A stretch of 33,857 nucleotides of DNA from Chlorobiota bacterium (GCA_021296135.1 JAGWAZ010000016.1:701-34557); one strand, 5' to 3'; shown: positions 1 through 9,511, counted from the stretch's first letter. Notes: a model not told the origin generated them from the sequence alone. Numbers and translations are program-made.

Positions 1-35
1 TATCATAGCCCGGCGGTTTACGGCTGGGGCGAGGT
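1..35 (-). repeat. Copy of a dispersed hairpin repeat
   Basis: Read on the minus strand this is a CCAGCCGTAAAC...GGGCTAT element. It is the same family as the units at about 10228-10300 and 12880-12960, but in opposite orientation and slightly degenerate. It lies directly downstream of the propeller gene and is cut by the window edge. Confidence 0.6.
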
Positions 36-38
36 GAT

Positions 39-1754
39 TTAATCTGGCTCCTCTACATCGATCCGCATAAGCTGATTTTTAGCTGCATCGACGTACCAGA
101 TTCGTCCACCAGGGCCGATCTCGATGCCCATGATGCTCTCGGCAGCCGTAGAGATGCGATTCAGTTCTTTCCCGTTCAGCGGATCGAACGCAATGATCTC
201 TCCCGTCTTATTATCAGTGACAAACAAACGTTTTTCGTGTAGGGCTATACCACTCGGCCAAACAAGATTTTTGTCTGCCACGACCTCGTATGTCGCATTC
301 CCATAACGGGAGTATTCCATCAATGGTTCCCGCTGGCTGCGATCGACGTTGCCCCAATCGATCCACTTTCCTGTCTCTGTGTCCAGGCGCGTAACACGGC
401 TATTTCCCGGGTCGCAGATATAGAGCCGATCGGTGGTTTTGTCCAGAACCATGTGTCCAGGAACCCCCGGGAGGCGTTTCACCTTAGCATTCATATAGCG
501 ACGGACAATACCATCGGAGTGGTCGTCCCATCCCGGGCCATGATCCTGCTGGAAATCGTAGTAGACGATGTTGCCGTAGAATCCATCGAAGTACCAGTAG
601 GCATTCTCCTTATCGTGAGCTATGCCCATGCCGTTCGGACTTTCATGAAGCATATCGAGATGCGATCCTAAATCACCCCAGTCCGGCAAATCATGCTTGC
701 CGTAGATGGCGGTATCGGCAGTCCAGAGAGCCGGCCCCATAAAGTTGTTTCCCCTTGACTGACCATTATAAGTATTGATGCTCTCCTGAGCAGTCGCAAA
801 GAGTTCTCCTTCACTAAAGGCAATTGCGCTCACTTCTTCCATAAAGTGGTTTGCAAATCTATCTTGCACAGGCAGAAAAGCCATTGAATCGGTGCCCGGA
901 TGCCAATAGGTCACGGTACCATCGAACGCTCTGTTAACAACCCACAGCTCGTCTGAGCGAAGCGGGTGGAACTCCAGATCACGAGGAACATCGAGTCCGC
1001 TTCGTGCATCAGCAATCAGAGTAAATTTACGTGTTTCGTCCGTACCGAACTCCGGAATAAACTTGACCTCTGTCATCGAGACATACTGTGTTGTCTTTCC
1101 GTTGATCTCGAGGCTATCATAGAGAACCCAACGGTAATTCTGGTGGGAGATTTCAAGACGGAACGTGCCAGGGGCCGAAGGTTTGTCGGCTGCGATAGAA
1201 TTCGCTCCGGAGATTACCCGCACTTCAGCCGCTCGGCCCGATCTCGGTCCGGCATAATTCAGGATGGTCGAGCCGATCTCCCTTCCCCGACTGCTCAAGC
1301 GGAAGAGATACATGCCGGAAGGGAGTCCTCCCAGATCGACATCAAACCAATGAGAACCGGTAGCGAGCAGACGACCAGCCGTAGCAATCTCCCGTCCAAG
1401 AAGATCGTATACGGCTCCGGTAAGATTAGCCGGAGAACTGAGAGATACGGGAATCGATGTATGAGAAGCAAAAGGGTTTGGATATGGCTGTCCGAGACGT
1501 GTTGTGTAACGGGCTTTCAGATCGACACTTAATGTTGCGAGATTGAAACCGGCATTGCCATTCCCATCTGTTACCTCCTCGCCAATAAGTGTTTCTGTTT
1601 CGTCGTAGAGACGTACCGTTGCCTCTACTATCGGAGCGTTGTTTGCTGCATCCCTTACCTTGACAGTCAACGAATCTATTTCCTGCGCATTCAGATACGT
1701 CGTAAGAAGAGAACAACAACAAAAGACTATAAATAGATTGGAATAAAGCTTCAT
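39..1754 (-). CDS. Secreted beta-propeller (NHL/SMP-30-like) protein with internal PNPF sorting-type domain
   Basis: Predicted secreted protein of 571 residues. I chose the ATG at 1754 because it follows AAGGGG at good spacing and opens a clear signal peptide (residues 1-24, ending LNAQ); the frame continues upstream to 1892 without coding character. Residues about 27-80 resemble a carboxypeptidase-regulatory/Cna-B-like beta domain. Residues about 87-166 resemble the type IX secretion sorting domain, with YPNPF at 91-95, then VYDLLGREI and LPSGMYLFRL. Residues about 225-571 carry repeated blades resembling NHL/SMP-30 six-bladed propellers (for example VPGHMVLDKTTDRLYICDPG). Sorting domains normally sit at the C-terminus; here the domain is internal. 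It is the last gene of the metal-resistance run. The ligand or enzymatic activity, if any, is unknown. Confidence 0.75.
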   Translation of the reverse strand: MKLYSNLFIVFCCCSLLTTYLNAQEIDSLTVKVRDAANNAPIVEATVRLYDETETLIGEEVTDGNGNAGFNLATLSVDLKARYTTRLGQPYPNPFASHTSIPVSLSSPANLTGAVYDLLGREIATAGRLLATGSHWFDVDLGGLPSGMYLFRLSSRGREIGSTILNYAGPRSGRAAEVRVISGANSIAADKPSAPGTFRLEISHQNYRWVLYDSLEINGKTTQYVSMTEVKFIPEFGTDETRKFTLIADARSGLDVPRDLEFHPLRSDELWVVNRAFDGTVTYWHPGTDSMAFLPVQDRFANHFMEEVSAIAFSEGELFATAQESINTYNGQSRGNNFMGPALWTADTAIYGKHDLPDWGDLGSHLDMLHESPNGMGIAHDKENAYWYFDGFYGNIVYYDFQQDHGPGWDDHSDGIVRRYMNAKVKRLPGVPGHMVLDKTTDRLYICDPGNSRVTRLDTETGKWIDWGNVDRSQREPLMEYSRYGNATYEVVADKNLVWPSGIALHEKRLFVTDNKTGEIIAFDPLNGKELNRISTAAESIMGIEIGPGGRIWYVDAAKNQLMRIDVEEPD

Positions 1755-1965
1755 GCTCTGCCCCTTAATGATATTATAATGAACAAATGGACAAGTCGAT
1801 GATTCAGAAATTCGATCTTTTGCCTTTGACAATAAAAAGGCACCGAAAACTACGAAAATATTTCGGAGCAGAGGTAGTGATAAGAGGGCCAAATCTTACC
1901 TGGCATCGGAAATAAATGACCAGGCCACCAGGAATAACCTCGGCGACCCAATTCAGAGGCAAAAT

Positions 1966-2442
1966 TTACAGTTGAGTTCCTTCGCCGGTGGTTCCATCAT
2001 CCTCCACGATAATTGTTCCACGCAACATATCCATACCACATGAAAACTTGTAGGTTCCCGCTTTTTCCGGAGTAAACTCGACAGGAGTCTTTTCGCCCTC
2101 CGGAATACCGGTCAACTCGATACCGAGATCTTCGGACATGACATCCCAGGCGCATGCTGTGGTACCATGCTGGTCGAACACAATTTTTGCGGGCATTCCG
2201 GCTGTTAAAGCAATGTTCGCCGGCTCATACTTCATATCGGTAACCTTTACAGTAATCACCTGAATCCCCCCGACCACTTCCGGTCGTGCTGATTCAGTAG
2301 CCTGCTCTTCAGGTGTTGTCTGTTCCGTTCCCTCGGCAAGATCGTTTGTATTCTCGTTGGCCTCTTCTTTGGCACAAGCGCTGAAGAGAAGCGTCCCGCC
2401 AAGTGCGAACAATGCGAGTGTTCGTTTCATTGTCATCTTCAT
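1966..2442 (-). CDS. Cupredoxin-domain lipoprotein
   Basis: Small periplasmic or membrane-anchored copper protein of 158 residues. The N-terminus MKMTMKRTLALFALGG is followed by LLFSAC, a lipobox, so Cys is probably lipidated. A low-complexity Glu/Thr linker precedes a cupredoxin-like beta-sandwich (VITVKVTDMKYEPANIAL...), ending FSCGMDMLRGTIIV. That Cys-Gly-Met-x-Met motif is the likely metal site and resembles cupredoxin segments associated with heavy-metal ATPases and efflux systems. An upstream Cys (TTACAWDVM) may be another ligand. The start at 2442 has AGGA upstream; ATGs at 2436 and 2430 are alternatives. It lies downstream of a broken HMA chaperone and the CusA pump, so a role in copper/silver handling is inferred from domain plus context. 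Confidence 0.8.
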   Translation of the reverse strand: MKMTMKRTLALFALGGTLLFSACAKEEANENTNDLAEGTEQTTPEEQATESARPEVVGGIQVITVKVTDMKYEPANIALTAGMPAKIVFDQHGTTACAWDVMSEDLGIELTGIPEGEKTPVEFTPEKAGTYKFSCGMDMLRGTIIVEDDGTTGEGTQL

Positions 2443-2468
2443 TCGATAGTTATCCTGGTTGAATAGTG

Positions 2469-2700
2469 TTATGGTTTCTTCGTTCGCGGGCCACCTCGGA
2501 ACCCCGCGTCCCCGATTGCTTCGATAACTTGTCGGTATGAGACTTGTGCCCGTCATACTCAAGAGCGACACTTCCAATCTCCACCTCCGGATCCTCCACT
2601 CCTCCCTGCTTCAACCGGTTTGTCACGCTTGCGATACATCCGGCACAACTCATTCCTTCAATTTAATGGTTTCTTTATAAGTAGTCGTCACCTTAAACAT
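2469..2700 (-). pseudogene. HMA-domain copper chaperone (CopZ-like), two frameshifts
   Basis: Three reading frames in succession spell one heavy-metal-associated domain of about 75 residues. Frame 1 from the ATG at 2700 gives an N-terminus ending KETIKLKE. Frame 2 gives GMSCAGCIASVTNRL, with the metal-binding MSCAGC motif, and continues to EIGSVALEYDGH. Frame 3 gives VSYRQVIEAIGDAGF, the classic last helix and strand, ending with TAA at 2469. An intact homologue would deliver Cu(I) to an efflux pump, which fits the neighbouring CusA and cupredoxin. Two separate shifts in so short a gene suggest real decay, but sequencing or assembly error cannot be excluded from one copy. Confidence 0.72.
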
Positions 2701-3074
2701 TACCATTCAAGCTCTATACGGTTCTATTTGTGCAAAGCTCCCTGCGCAGTAATGCGTCACTCTTCGACAGGCTCAGGGTGACATCCCGAGCTTGTCGAAA
2801 GATGATTCTCGGCGTTCTTTTTTGCTATCGTGTTGCAAGGTTTTCATGGAATATCGCACTATTCTTGCAATTTTTAGAGGCCTATGTATCCACTTTTTTA
2901 GGTGATTGTCAACAATTTCAAGCAATTACCGACAATGTATGCCTTTTTTAAGAGACGACTAAGTAGACTGTAGCTTTCAGTACTTTGCATTCGGATAGCG
3001 GTAGACCGACCCGGCATCGAATGCATCGCTTCAAATTTTTCCATTTTTCGTCAGGTCACGGCGAATGAATTACT
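2701..3074. other. Intergenic stretch
   Basis: No gene is seen here between the CusA-type pump and the broken chaperone. The only clear structure is the palindromic element at 2762-2801, listed separately. Confidence 0.6.
2762..2801. repeat. Palindromic intergenic repeat
   Basis: CTTCGACAGGCTCAGG is followed after a short spacer by CCCGAGCTTGTCGAAAG, its near-perfect inverted complement. The pair would form a long imperfect hairpin. It looks like a short interspersed palindromic element rather than a terminator because no T-run follows. Confidence 0.7.
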
Positions 3075-6000
3075 CTATGCCATCCACTCCGCCATTCGGC
3101 TCTTCTGCAATGTTCCCTTCTTCAGTGCCCGTTCTTTGATGATAATGAAGAGAACCGGCGTCACGATGAGAACATGAACTGCCGAGGTCATCAGTCCGCC
3201 AATCATCGGAGCGACAAGTGGCTTCATCACATCGCTACCGACACCGGTGGCAAACATGATCGGCACCAGTGCCATCATCGATGTAGCAACGGTCATCAAC
3301 TTCGGACGAAGACGCCCGAGCGCACCCTCAACGGTAGCATCGTGAACCTCGTTTCGAGGAATACCATCCCCGTGATCTCCTTGCATCCTCGAACTCTCCA
3401 CTAACCTCCGATCGAGCGCCTGATGCAAATAGACGACCATCACAACACCGGTCTGCACAGCAACTCCGTAGAGAGCAATGAAGCCAACCCAGACGGCAAC
3501 CGACAGATTGTATCCGAGCATCGAGATCAGCCAAACACCGCCGATCAATGCAAACGGAACTGAGAGCATAACAACCGAGGCCTCCTTCCAGTCTTTCAGC
3601 GTCAGATAGAGCATGAAAAAGATGAGAAGGAAGACGACCGGAATCAGAAGAAGCAACCGACTCTCAGCCCGCTGCTGGTTTTCATATTGTCCACTCCAGG
3701 TAAACGTGTAGCCAGGCGGAAGGACCAAATCCTGTTGCAGGCGTTTCCGTGCTTCGCTCACAAAACTCCCCATATCCCGTCCTCTTACGTTCAGGAAAAC
3801 AGTCGACTTCAGATCACCATTCTCTGAGGGGATCATTGCCGGTCCCGGACTCAATGAAATCCCGGCAATATCCCCCAACCTCACGTATCCCCTGACAGAA
3901 CTGAATATTCCTTCCTTCATCGCTCCTCCCTTTCCACTCATCCCTGCAACAACCGGTACCAGTATCTCCTTTATCGCTTCGATATTATCCCTCAGTTCCC
4001 GTTGATACCGGACACGGACCGGATACCGCGCCCGACCATCGAGCATCAAACCGAGATTTTCGCCTCCAATTGCCGTTTCAATCAATGTCTGCACGTCTTC
4101 CAGTTGAACTCCATGCCGTGCTGCAACTGACTCATCGAGATCTATGTCGAGGAAAACACCTCCCTGTACCCGATCGGCCACAACGTCGGCTGCGCCCGGA
4201 ATGTCTTTCAGAATTCCCTCGGCCATAATTGCGTAGTGTTCCAACGAATCGAGGTCCGGTCCGAATATCTTGAGGCCAAGGTCTGTTCGCACACCGGTTG
4301 CAAGCATGTTGATTCGGTTGATAATCGGCTGCGTCCAGCCATTGCGAACGCCCGGTATCTGCAGTTGCCCGTCAAGGTCTTCTATGATCTTTTTCTTTGT
4401 GATGCCGGGACGCCACTCGCTTGGCTGCTTCAGAAGAACTATCGTCTCGATCATTGAAAGAGGCGCATTATCGGTTGCCGTCTCGGCACGTCCTGCCTTG
4501 CCAAGAACATGATCGACCTCGGGATAGGCAGCGATGATCCGATCCTGAATTCGCATCACTCGATTCACCTCGCTGATCGAAGCATTCGGCAACAGTACTG
4601 GCATAAAGAGAAGCGAACCTTCATCGAGTGGAGGCATAAACTCGGTTCCACGTGAGATAAGGAGTGGAACCGTTGCAGCCAGAGCAATCAGGTTCAGGGC
4701 AATTGCTGTTTTTCGCCACCTTAAACACCAGTTCAAGACCGGTTTGTAGAGCGCATGGAAGAAGCGCATTATCGGATTTTGTCGCTCGGTACGGAACTTC
4801 CCTTTCATCAAAAAGGTCATCAAAACCGGCACAAGCGTGATAGCAACAATTGCTGAAGAAGCAATCACAAAGGTCTTTGTCCAGGCAAGTGGATGAAAGA
4901 GCTTGCCCTCCTGTCCCTCCAGAAGAAAGACTGGCAAAAAGGAGATGACCATGATCGCTTCGCTGAAAAAGATCGCACGCCCCACCTGCTTTGCAGAAAG
5001 AACCGCGAGATCAAAATATTCCCTTTTTGAAAGCTCCCCCCTTATCCCCCCTTGTCCCCCCTTTCTTTTCTTCCTTTCCTGCGCTTCAGCAATGTTCCGA
5101 TACGCATTCTCCACAAGAACAATGGAACTATCAACAACAACGCCAATGGCAAGAGCGATACCGCCAAGCGACATGATGTTCGATGTGATGTCAAAGGCTC
5201 GCATCAAGAGGAAAGCGAGAAGAACCGAGATAGGAATTTCGATCAGAATCCTGAGAGCACTACGGACATGAAGAATAAAGAGAAGAACGATCAGCGTGAG
5301 AATCAATCCTTCCTCGATAAGTGCGTTCCGGAGCGTGGCAACGGCTTTGTCAATGAAAGGAGAGCGGTCGTAGCTTGGAATGATGTTTACTCCTTCGGGA
5401 AGGCCGGGCTCGATTTCCGCAATCTTCAACTTTACACGCTCGATCACCTCACGTGGGTTCTCCCCTTGCCGCATCACAACGATTCCGCCGACTACTTCGC
5501 CCTCGCCATTTTTTTCCAGCGATCCGCGACGGATATCGCCACCGAGCCGGACATCGGCAACCATGTCGATTGTGACCGGAATCCCGTTCTGTTTGGCCGC
5601 AACAAGCGTTTGCTCAATATCTTCACGATCCCTGAAGTAACCCTGCCCACGAACAAAGAACTCTGCATCGCTGCTCTCGATAAGCTTTCCACCTACTTCG
5701 TTGTTTGCACGACGAATCGCCCGGAGAACATCGGCAAAGGTCAATCCGAAAGACCGAAGGCGTTCAGGATCGACGTCAACCTGAAACTGCTTGACAAATC
5801 CTCCGATCGAAGCAACCTCGGCAACACCATCGACAGAAGTCAGCTTGTAGCGGACAAACCAATCCTGGACTGACCGGAGGGTTGCCAGATCATATCCATT
5901 CCCCTCTATCGTGTACCAATAGATATGGCCAACGCCGGTACCATCCGGTCCGATTGTAGGCGTGACACCGGGAGGAAGATCGGCCTTCGAAGTGGCAAGT

Positions 6001-6338
6001 CGTTCGGCAACCTGTTCACGCGCGAAGTATAGATCAATCCCATCCTCGAAGATCACAAAGATGAAACTCATCCCGAACATCGTCTGAGCACGAACGCCCT
6101 TTACGTCCGGAAGGCCATACAACGCTGTTGTCAAAGGATATGTGACCTGATCCTCAACCACCTGCGGCGAACGGCCCATCCACTCGGTAAAGACAATCAC
6201 CTGGTTATCCGAGAGATCGGGAATTGCATCAACCGGAGTTGTGACCACAGCCCAGCCCCCTGCTCCGGCAAGGAGCAAGAAAAAGAGACCGACAAGAAGT
6301 CGGTTGTTACTGGACCAGTCTATGATGCGTTCAATCAT
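3075..6338 (-). CDS. cusA: CusA/CzcA-type heavy-metal RND efflux pump
   Basis: Inner-membrane proton-driven RND pump of the heavy-metal-efflux (HME) subfamily, 1087 residues, near the usual 1030-1060. It starts MIERIIDWSSNNRLLVGLFF, the first transmembrane helix. The periplasmic porter domain begins VDAIPDLSDNQVIVFTEW. TM4 carries AIGVVVDSSIVLVENAYRN, with acidic residues expected in proton relay. The C-terminal half repeats the fold with GFIALYGVAVQTGVVMVVYL, typical of HME pumps. It would form a trimer with the CusB-type adaptor and TolC-type channel encoded upstream. Extra charged or Gly-rich loops (around EAQERKKRKGGQGG, VVAGMSGKGGAMKEG and SSRMQGDHGDG) explain the extra length. Cu/Ag as substrate is inferred from the neighbouring copper-binding genes; Zn/Co/Cd cannot be excluded. 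Confidence 0.92.
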   Translation of the reverse strand: MIERIIDWSSNNRLLVGLFFLLLAGAGGWAVVTTPVDAIPDLSDNQVIVFTEWMGRSPQVVEDQVTYPLTTALYGLPDVKGVRAQTMFGMSFIFVIFEDGIDLYFAREQVAERLATSKADLPPGVTPTIGPDGTGVGHIYWYTIEGNGYDLATLRSVQDWFVRYKLTSVDGVAEVASIGGFVKQFQVDVDPERLRSFGLTFADVLRAIRRANNEVGGKLIESSDAEFFVRGQGYFRDREDIEQTLVAAKQNGIPVTIDMVADVRLGGDIRRGSLEKNGEGEVVGGIVVMRQGENPREVIERVKLKIAEIEPGLPEGVNIIPSYDRSPFIDKAVATLRNALIEEGLILTLIVLLFILHVRSALRILIEIPISVLLAFLLMRAFDITSNIMSLGGIALAIGVVVDSSIVLVENAYRNIAEAQERKKRKGGQGGIRGELSKREYFDLAVLSAKQVGRAIFFSEAIMVISFLPVFLLEGQEGKLFHPLAWTKTFVIASSAIVAITLVPVLMTFLMKGKFRTERQNPIMRFFHALYKPVLNWCLRWRKTAIALNLIALAATVPLLISRGTEFMPPLDEGSLLFMPVLLPNASISEVNRVMRIQDRIIAAYPEVDHVLGKAGRAETATDNAPLSMIETIVLLKQPSEWRPGITKKKIIEDLDGQLQIPGVRNGWTQPIINRINMLATGVRTDLGLKIFGPDLDSLEHYAIMAEGILKDIPGAADVVADRVQGGVFLDIDLDESVAARHGVQLEDVQTLIETAIGGENLGLMLDGRARYPVRVRYQRELRDNIEAIKEILVPVVAGMSGKGGAMKEGIFSSVRGYVRLGDIAGISLSPGPAMIPSENGDLKSTVFLNVRGRDMGSFVSEARKRLQQDLVLPPGYTFTWSGQYENQQRAESRLLLLIPVVFLLIFFMLYLTLKDWKEASVVMLSVPFALIGGVWLISMLGYNLSVAVWVGFIALYGVAVQTGVVMVVYLHQALDRRLVESSRMQGDHGDGIPRNEVHDATVEGALGRLRPKLMTVATSMMALVPIMFATGVGSDVMKPLVAPMIGGLMTSAVHVLIVTPVLFIIIKERALKKGTLQKSRMAEWMA

Positions 6339-6395
6339 TCAGCAATAGTTAGCAGATAGTAGTTGACAGTAATTCTTTTGTTTCTCAGCCTTTGC

Positions 6396-6741
6396 CTATG
6401 ACTTTATTTGTCGTGTTATTGAATTCAAATAGCTATTAAGTCGGGGGAGCAGATTTTCCATAATCTCTCTTAACCCGACCACCTCCTTCGAGGTCAACAG
6501 TTTGCGGCGATAAACACGACCGAGCCAGTGTTGAACTTCGTACAGTGAGCCTCGCGAGATAAGAGCGAAGGGGCGATTGTCCTTGTAACTTCCTCGGCCG
6601 GCTCCCTCTGCAATGTTCGATCCTACACTGTCTGCCGTACGGATGAAATGAAGACCAACCCGGAACTATTTCCCAGATACGATCTGCAAGGATTTCTGAC
6701 GGTTGATAGATTCCCAGGTCTTGAAAATTTGAGTGCGCCAT
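6396..6741 (-). pseudogene. Four-helix-bundle protein (23S rRNA IVP family), frameshifted
   Basis: The first frame starts at the ATG at 6741 behind AGGGAG and reads MAHSNFQDLGIYQ...LADRIWEIV. The second half lies in another frame: FIRTADSVGSNIAEGAGRG, then FALISRGSLYEVQHWLGRVY, ending with TAG at 6396. Together they match the small four-helix-bundle family named after 23S rRNA intervening-sequence proteins, which is about 120 residues long. The frame switch falls near 6650, and a few codons seem to be missing there. The gene interrupts the cusB-cusA interval of an otherwise coherent efflux operon, so it is probably an insertion of a mobile orphan gene. Members of this family have no well-settled biochemical function. 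Confidence 0.78.
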
Positions 6742-6869
6742 TGATTTACTCCCTGAACAACACGATGATACTTTAGAAAATGATCTATACCACTCCACAA
6801 ACATTTCTCATACTCTTAGTTTTATAACTCTATACTGTTACCTGTTAACTCATAACTACCATCTGCTAT

Positions 6870-8174
6870 CTAATGCCGATCTCCATTCCCCATACCTTTC
6901 TTCAACTCTCTCTCCGAATCCAACAGATACCCTCCCTCAGCAACTACCTTGTCTCCACGATGCAAGTCACCACCAGTAATCTGGTAGTAGCCATCTCCTT
7001 TCATCCCAAGTTCTACCTCGCGTGCTTCAAACATCTGGTTGCCGACATCTACGTAGACCAAGTCCCGTCTGCCGGTACGGATCACCGCACCAACAGGAAC
7101 GGCAAGAGCATCGGTTGGTGGCTTTATTATTGATGCTGTCAGGTACATACCGGGCTTCAGGCGGAGTCCCGGGTTGATGAATACGCCTCTGACCTGAACG
7201 GTCCGGGAATCGGGGTCGATCATTGGGTAGACATAATCGATTCGACCTTCGATTCTCTCACCATTGAGTGATGGCCCGGTAACGGCCATTCTCATACCAG
7301 GTCGGATTTGATTGGCCTGGCTTTCATAGACATTGGCAATGGCCCAAACAGAGGAGAGATCGACAACTTCAATGAGCATCGTTCCTTCGTTCACGTACGC
7401 ACCCTCAACAACACCACGCCGCATGACAATCCCGGATGCGCTTGAAAAAACAGTTGTCGTTCGGGTAATCTTCCCTTTTTCTTCGAGCGACTCGATCTGT
7501 GCATCTGTCATACCAAGCAATTTCAGTCGCTCTCTCGATGCTTCCACCAGTTGATCTCCCCGATTCTCCTTGCTTTCTATCTCTCCCAGTCGATCGATCA
7601 TCGGAAGCAGTTGTCGATCCCGTGTATCAAGAGCAATCAGATATTCACGCTGAGCTATAATCAACTCAGGACTATATATCTCTGCCAGTGGAGCACCCCG
7701 TTTCACATACTGGCCGGTCTTGTCAACGTAAAGCTTCTCGATCCGGCCCGGATACCATGCCGTCACACTCTTCTGGGTTGCTTCGTTTACTTCGACGTTT
7801 GCGGGCGCCCTGATATCGACTGTAAGCTGACGGTAGTCGATCTCGGCGGTAACAACATCGGCTATAACCCGTTGGCGTGGCGTAACATGAACTCTCTCTT
7901 CCCCCACTTCATGGCCGGCCATCTCATCCGGATTTCTCTTCGGGACAAGGTCCATCTGACAGATCGGACAGACCCCCGGCTCATTCTGCTGAACATGCGG
8001 GTGCATGGGACAGTAGTAACCAGTCTCACCAGAGTGATCATGCTCATCACCATCAATAATCTTCGGTAAGAGGAAATGCCCGGCTACAATACCAACAGCC
8101 AGGAGGATTACGGCCCCAACCGAAAAAAGAATACTACGCCGACGAATACTGCTCATCTCGTTTTGAATTTTCAT
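6870..8174 (-). CDS. cusB: CusB-type membrane-fusion adaptor with N-terminal metal-binding domain
   Basis: Periplasmic adaptor of 434 residues linking the RND pump to the outer-membrane channel. Residues 15-36 form an N-terminal membrane anchor. Residues 53-79 form a heavy-metal-binding domain with YYCPMHPH and GVCPICQMDLVPK, Cys/Met/His ligands seen in many copper-associated CusB proteins. A lipoyl/barrel-sandwich region follows (VTAWYPGRIEKLYVDKTGQ and VFSSASGIVMRRGVVEG) around a helical hairpin, then a beta-barrel domain (VWAIANVYESQANQIRPGMR) and a membrane-proximal domain. Its ATG overlaps the stop of the upstream channel gene by four bases (ATGA), so the two are probably translationally coupled. 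The cusA gene follows after the broken helix-bundle gene. Confidence 0.92.
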   Translation of the reverse strand: MKIQNEMSSIRRRSILFSVGAVILLAVGIVAGHFLLPKIIDGDEHDHSGETGYYCPMHPHVQQNEPGVCPICQMDLVPKRNPDEMAGHEVGEERVHVTPRQRVIADVVTAEIDYRQLTVDIRAPANVEVNEATQKSVTAWYPGRIEKLYVDKTGQYVKRGAPLAEIYSPELIIAQREYLIALDTRDRQLLPMIDRLGEIESKENRGDQLVEASRERLKLLGMTDAQIESLEEKGKITRTTTVFSSASGIVMRRGVVEGAYVNEGTMLIEVVDLSSVWAIANVYESQANQIRPGMRMAVTGPSLNGERIEGRIDYVYPMIDPDSRTVQVRGVFINPGLRLKPGMYLTASIIKPPTDALAVPVGAVIRTGRRDLVYVDVGNQMFEAREVELGMKGDGYYQITGGDLHRGDKVVAEGGYLLDSERELKKGMGNGDRH

Positions 8175-9511
8175 TGTGAACTCTCCATTGTCATCTCCCG
8201 TATCTTCGCCTGAGCCCTTGCCCTCTCTCCCTCCTTCATTACCATATCTTTTCCGGTCATCACTAGCATCCGGTAGACATCAATCAGATCGGAGAATAAT
8301 GCACGATCGTTGATGTAGTCGGAGCGAAGGAGTTCGATCTGTTCTTCGAGCAATGGAATTTGTTTTTCGCGATAGAAGTCGATCATGATTGTTGCTCGCT
8401 CGATCGTGCCATATGGTTTACCAAGAGCTGCTATCAGGTCGCGTAGTACCGAGTTTCTTTCTGCAAGAGCGCCCCTGGCCATAAGGCGTGCTTCGCTTGC
8501 TTTCCCTTCAATGCCGGAACGCGCCCAGGGAACAATCGGTATCGAGATCATAGCACCGGCCATCAATCCGAAGTTGTCCCGATTGAGCATACCTTCTCGA
8601 TTGATTTCACCGAGCGTTAACCCAAGATTCTCCATACGAACCGGATGTCCATCCGGCATCCAGGAGAGGCCGCTACGGAGGGTAAGAGTAGGATTGAGGC
8701 CGCTTTCCACAGCATCAGCCTTCTTCTGCTGAGCCTGAGCAATCGCCTCCAGTCGCCTGAGTTGGGGATGGTTCTTCAGCAGTGCAACCAGTTCTTCGAA
8801 CGGTGGAAGTGGTGTAGACTCCGGCTTATCAACGATGATCACACTATCATCTAACGGTCGACCAAGGAGAGCGTTCAACCTCCTGGAACTTTCCCCGTAT
8901 TGACTTGCAAGGGTATTGAACTCCGCATTAAGCCGTTCGATCTCTACAGCAATTGAGTAGAGTTCTGATGGACGAGCGTTATCGACCTTGTACCGAATCT
9001 CAACATCTTCATAAAGCTTCTCAGCCAACTCACGACTTAAGCGGTTCAGCTTCCGTTCTTCTTCGATCTGCCAAATGGAGTAGTACTCGTCGGCAATCCA
9101 CGTATAAAAGCGTCGATAGTGTAGCTCTATTTTCGCCTCCTCGACCCTGGCCATGCTCTGTTCGGCCTCGGCCTTCTTTTTGTTCTGTCCGAAGAGCGGA
9201 ATCTCCTGTTCGACCACCAACATCGTCTCACCGGTTGAAAAGGGATTCGGGTTGAGAGGCGGGAGCATCCGGAACTCAACTCCGGCGCCGGGTACAGACC
9301 ATGCGCCGGCAGCACTGGCACGCGCTTTGGTCTGTTCAATCGCCAACTCCATTGCCTCAACGCCCGGATGGTTTCGAAGCCCGATTACATAGAGCGAATC
9401 GAGCGGCTGAGCCATGAGTTGCCCCATTGCGGGCCAAAGAGTAAGAAGGATCAGAAGGTATATCCTTTGACCCAGGCGCACGCGGGATCGATATGTCTGT
9501 TTGATATTCAT
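8171..9511 (-). CDS. cusC: TolC/CusC-type outer-membrane efflux protein
   Basis: Outer-membrane channel component of the tripartite efflux pump, 446 residues, a normal length for the OEP family. Residues about 15-35 look like a signal peptide ending MAQ. The mature part has the repeated long-helix pattern (AMELAIEQTKARASAAGAW, then AEQSMARVEEAKIEL) and strand segments such as PTLTLRSGLSWM, consistent with two OEP repeats. It overlaps the cusB-type gene by ATGA. The symbol is positional shorthand for the role; sequence divergence among outer-membrane factors means the exact subfamily is not established here. Confidence 0.88.
   Translation of the reverse strand: MNIKQTYRSRVRLGQRIYLLILLTLWPAMGQLMAQPLDSLYVIGLRNHPGVEAMELAIEQTKARASAAGAWSVPGAGVEFRMLPPLNPNPFSTGETMLVVEQEIPLFGQNKKKAEAEQSMARVEEAKIELHYRRFYTWIADEYYSIWQIEEERKLNRLSRELAEKLYEDVEIRYKVDNARPSELYSIAVEIERLNAEFNTLASQYGESSRRLNALLGRPLDDSVIIVDKPESTPLPPFEELVALLKNHPQLRRLEAIAQAQQKKADAVESGLNPTLTLRSGLSWMPDGHPVRMENLGLTLGEINREGMLNRDNFGLMAGAMISIPIVPWARSGIEGKASEARLMARGALAERNSVLRDLIAALGKPYGTIERATIMIDFYREKQIPLLEEQIELLRSDYINDRALFSDLIDVYRMLVMTGKDMVMKEGERARAQAKIREMTMESSQ

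Noticed and set aside
5052-5873. Long plus-strand frame opposite the CusA-type gene
   Set aside because: It is antisense to a convincing RND pump, has no recognisable domain and no start signal.
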